DNA from: Verrucomicrobiota bacterium
Lineage (GTDB): Bacteria; Verrucomicrobiota; Verrucomicrobiia; Opitutales; Seribacteraceae
NCBI GenBank assembly: GCA_030830145.1
Contig: JAURNO010000281.1
Coordinates: 1-7,288, forward strand
DNA length: 7,288 nucleotides
Reading direction: 5' to 3'
Positions 6,296 to 7,288 of this stretch are shown in pieces. A program made the position numbers and the translations under genes. Every line of letters starts with the position of its first letter. Positions within the stretch are counted from its first letter, which is position 1. A model generated the notes under the pieces. The model made no database searches. It worked only from the letters and a program-made list of their open reading frames with translations, and had not been told where the DNA came from.

Positions 6296-7111
6296 CTAAT
6301 TAAGGTTTTGAAAATGAGATCGAAGAGAAAGGATTGAGTGGGAAAGAATTTGACTGATTCGCCCTTCGGTCAAGCTAAAGATTTGAGCAATTTCAGAAAG
6401 TTTGAGTTCCTCATAGTAATACAAGAGCAATATTTTTTGCTGTTGATCGGGAAGTTGCTTGATTTTGTCGCGAAGCAAAAGAACCTTTTCTTTTTGCTCG
6501 GTTTTGTCCAAAGCGTTCTCTTCAGTTGGGTCCGAAAGTGTCTCGGTCAAAGACAAACCCTCACCATCATGACTTCGATCAACCGATGAATCAATGGGAA
6601 CAAAAGTAATAGGCTGGGTTTCCTTCAATAACTTTTCATATTCCGTAGGACTGAGAGAAAGTTCTTTTCTTATTGCATCAACCTCTGGCGGACGCTTGTC
6701 ACGGGCTTCCATTTCCGCAATGGTCGCTTGCAACGATTTGGCTTTTGCACGATTGGCCCGAGGCAAAGAATCGATCCGTCGAAGTTCGTCAAGCAGAGAA
6801 CCTCGAATTCTCAACGCTGCATAATTCCCGAAGGATTTCCCCTTCGCCGGGTTAAACTGGTTAACGGATACAACGAGGGCTTTGGCACCGATACCGTACA
6901 TATCCTCCATCTCGTAACTATCCGGGAAATGATGACGCATGCGCGAAACGATTGACTTGACCAAGGGAAGGTAATCCTCGATCAACCGCTCCCGATCCTT
7001 TTCGCTGGCCATAGCCTGTCGATAACGCTCGGCAGCTTGCTTCATACGATCCAAATCACGAACCTGTCCCAAAGAGACATCAACGGGAGCTTTGGAAACT
7101 GCTGGCTTCAT
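6296..7111 (-). CDS. fliA: Flagellar RNA polymerase sigma factor FliA (sigma-28 family)
   Basis: This is an alternative sigma factor that directs RNA polymerase to late flagellar promoters. The 271-residue product has the FliA/WhiG domain order. Region 2 (about 42-113) includes 'LIEDYLPLVKSIVSRMRHHF', 'EMEDMYGIGAKAL', 'FNPAKGKSFGNYAALRIRGS' and 'LLDELRRID'. Region 3 (about 116-165) includes 'RPPEVDAIRKELSLSPTEYE'. Region 4 (about 207-266) includes 'LPDQQQKILLLYYYEELKLS' and the helix-turn-helix 'EIAQIFSLTEGRISQILSHS'. Region 1.1 is absent, as is usual for this group. The start is well supported by a GGAGG site ten bases upstream. It ends 15 bases before motA. No flgM anti-sigma gene lies in the window, so control of its activity cannot be judged. 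Other group 3 sigma factors are less likely given the flagellar neighbours and the GSLLDELRRID motif. Confidence 0.95.
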   Translation of the reverse strand: MKPAVSKAPVDVSLGQVRDLDRMKQAAERYRQAMASEKDRERLIEDYLPLVKSIVSRMRHHFPDSYEMEDMYGIGAKALVVSVNQFNPAKGKSFGNYAALRIRGSLLDELRRIDSLPRANRAKAKSLQATIAEMEARDKRPPEVDAIRKELSLSPTEYEKLLKETQPITFVPIDSSVDRSHDGEGLSLTETLSDPTEENALDKTEQKEKVLLLRDKIKQLPDQQQKILLLYYYEELKLSEIAQIFSLTEGRISQILSHSILSLRSHFQNLN

Positions 7112-7121
7112 TTAGCGAATC

Positions 7122-7126
7122 CCTCC
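7122..7126 (-). promoter_or_regulatory. Strong Shine-Dalgarno of fliA
   Basis: On the minus strand this is GGAGG, ten bases before the fliA ATG and just after the stop of the preceding gene. It is the best ribosome-binding site in the window and settles the fliA start at 7111. Confidence 0.7.
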
Positions 7127-7127
7127 A

Positions 7128-7286
7128 TTAGACTTTAGCCTCCACGATGGATTTCTTGGGGTTGGCTACGGACTCGGTCATTCTCTCGGCGGTAAGCTTC
7201 TCCTGCTCCAAAAGGCTCGTCTTTTGCTCGAGTGATCCTTCTGCCTTTTGAGGAACAGAGCTACGAAGACCTTGATCGACTGCTCC
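7128..7286 (-). CDS. C-terminal tail of an unidentified protein upstream of fliA (partial)
   Basis: One minus-strand frame stays open from the right edge to a TAA at 7128-7130, giving the last 52 residues of a gene that starts outside the window. The other two frames hit stops. The tail is charged and probably helical or disordered, with 'SLEQKTSLLEQEKLTAERM' in the middle and 'KKSIVEAKV' at the end. It has no domain I can name. Its stop lies 16 bases before fliA, and that gap holds fliA's ribosome-binding site, so it belongs to the same transcription unit. In many bacteria flhF or flhG (placement and number control of flagella) stand directly before fliA, so a C-terminal extension of one of these is possible, but nothing in the visible residues proves it. 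Confidence 0.6.
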   Translation of the reverse strand, partial: GAVDQGLRSSVPQKAEGSLEQKTSLLEQEKLTAERMTESVANPKKSIVEAKV

Positions 7287-7288
7287 CT

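Overview
The window is a compact flagellar gene cluster. Every gene I can support lies on the minus strand, so transcription runs from right to left. In transcription order it holds: the C-terminal tail of an unidentified protein (7128-7286), fliA (sigma-28 type flagellar sigma factor), motA and motB (stator), a small unrecognised acidic protein of about 88 residues, flgF and flgG (proximal and distal rod), flgA (P-ring assembly chaperone), flgH (L-ring) and flgI (P-ring, running off the left edge). Gaps between genes are mostly 1-35 bases. The largest is 78 bases (before flgF). I see no internal terminator hairpin, so this looks like one transcription unit or part of a longer one.

The organism has a Gram-negative type flagellum, because both the L-ring (FlgH) and P-ring (FlgI) genes are present. 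The gene order flgF-flgG-flgA-flgH-flgI, and the style of FlgH (a 'GKHNGGLPGT' stretch and a C-terminus of the 'LNDAQKESWYQRL...PF' kind), remind me of the Verrucomicrobiota (Opitutae-like), but this is recall-based inference and not proven by the window. Base composition is moderate and codon use is even across the genes, with no mobile element, RNA gene, CRISPR or repeat array and no sign of transfer.

The genes fit one job. FliA directs RNA polymerase to flagellar promoters. MotA/MotB form the ion-driven stator that is anchored to peptidoglycan and turns the motor. FlgF and FlgG build the rod that crosses the periplasm. FlgA helps FlgI assemble the P-ring around the rod, and FlgH forms the outer-membrane L-ring.

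I did not find an exotic new system. The points worth a second look are an unusual MotB periplasmic domain (the usual GHTD-type peptidoglycan-binding motif is not recognisable and an insertion of roughly 45 residues follows), an FlgH with no cysteine at all and hence no lipoprotein anchor, the uncharacterised small protein between motB and flgF, and the placing of fliA and stator genes directly ahead of rod and ring genes.
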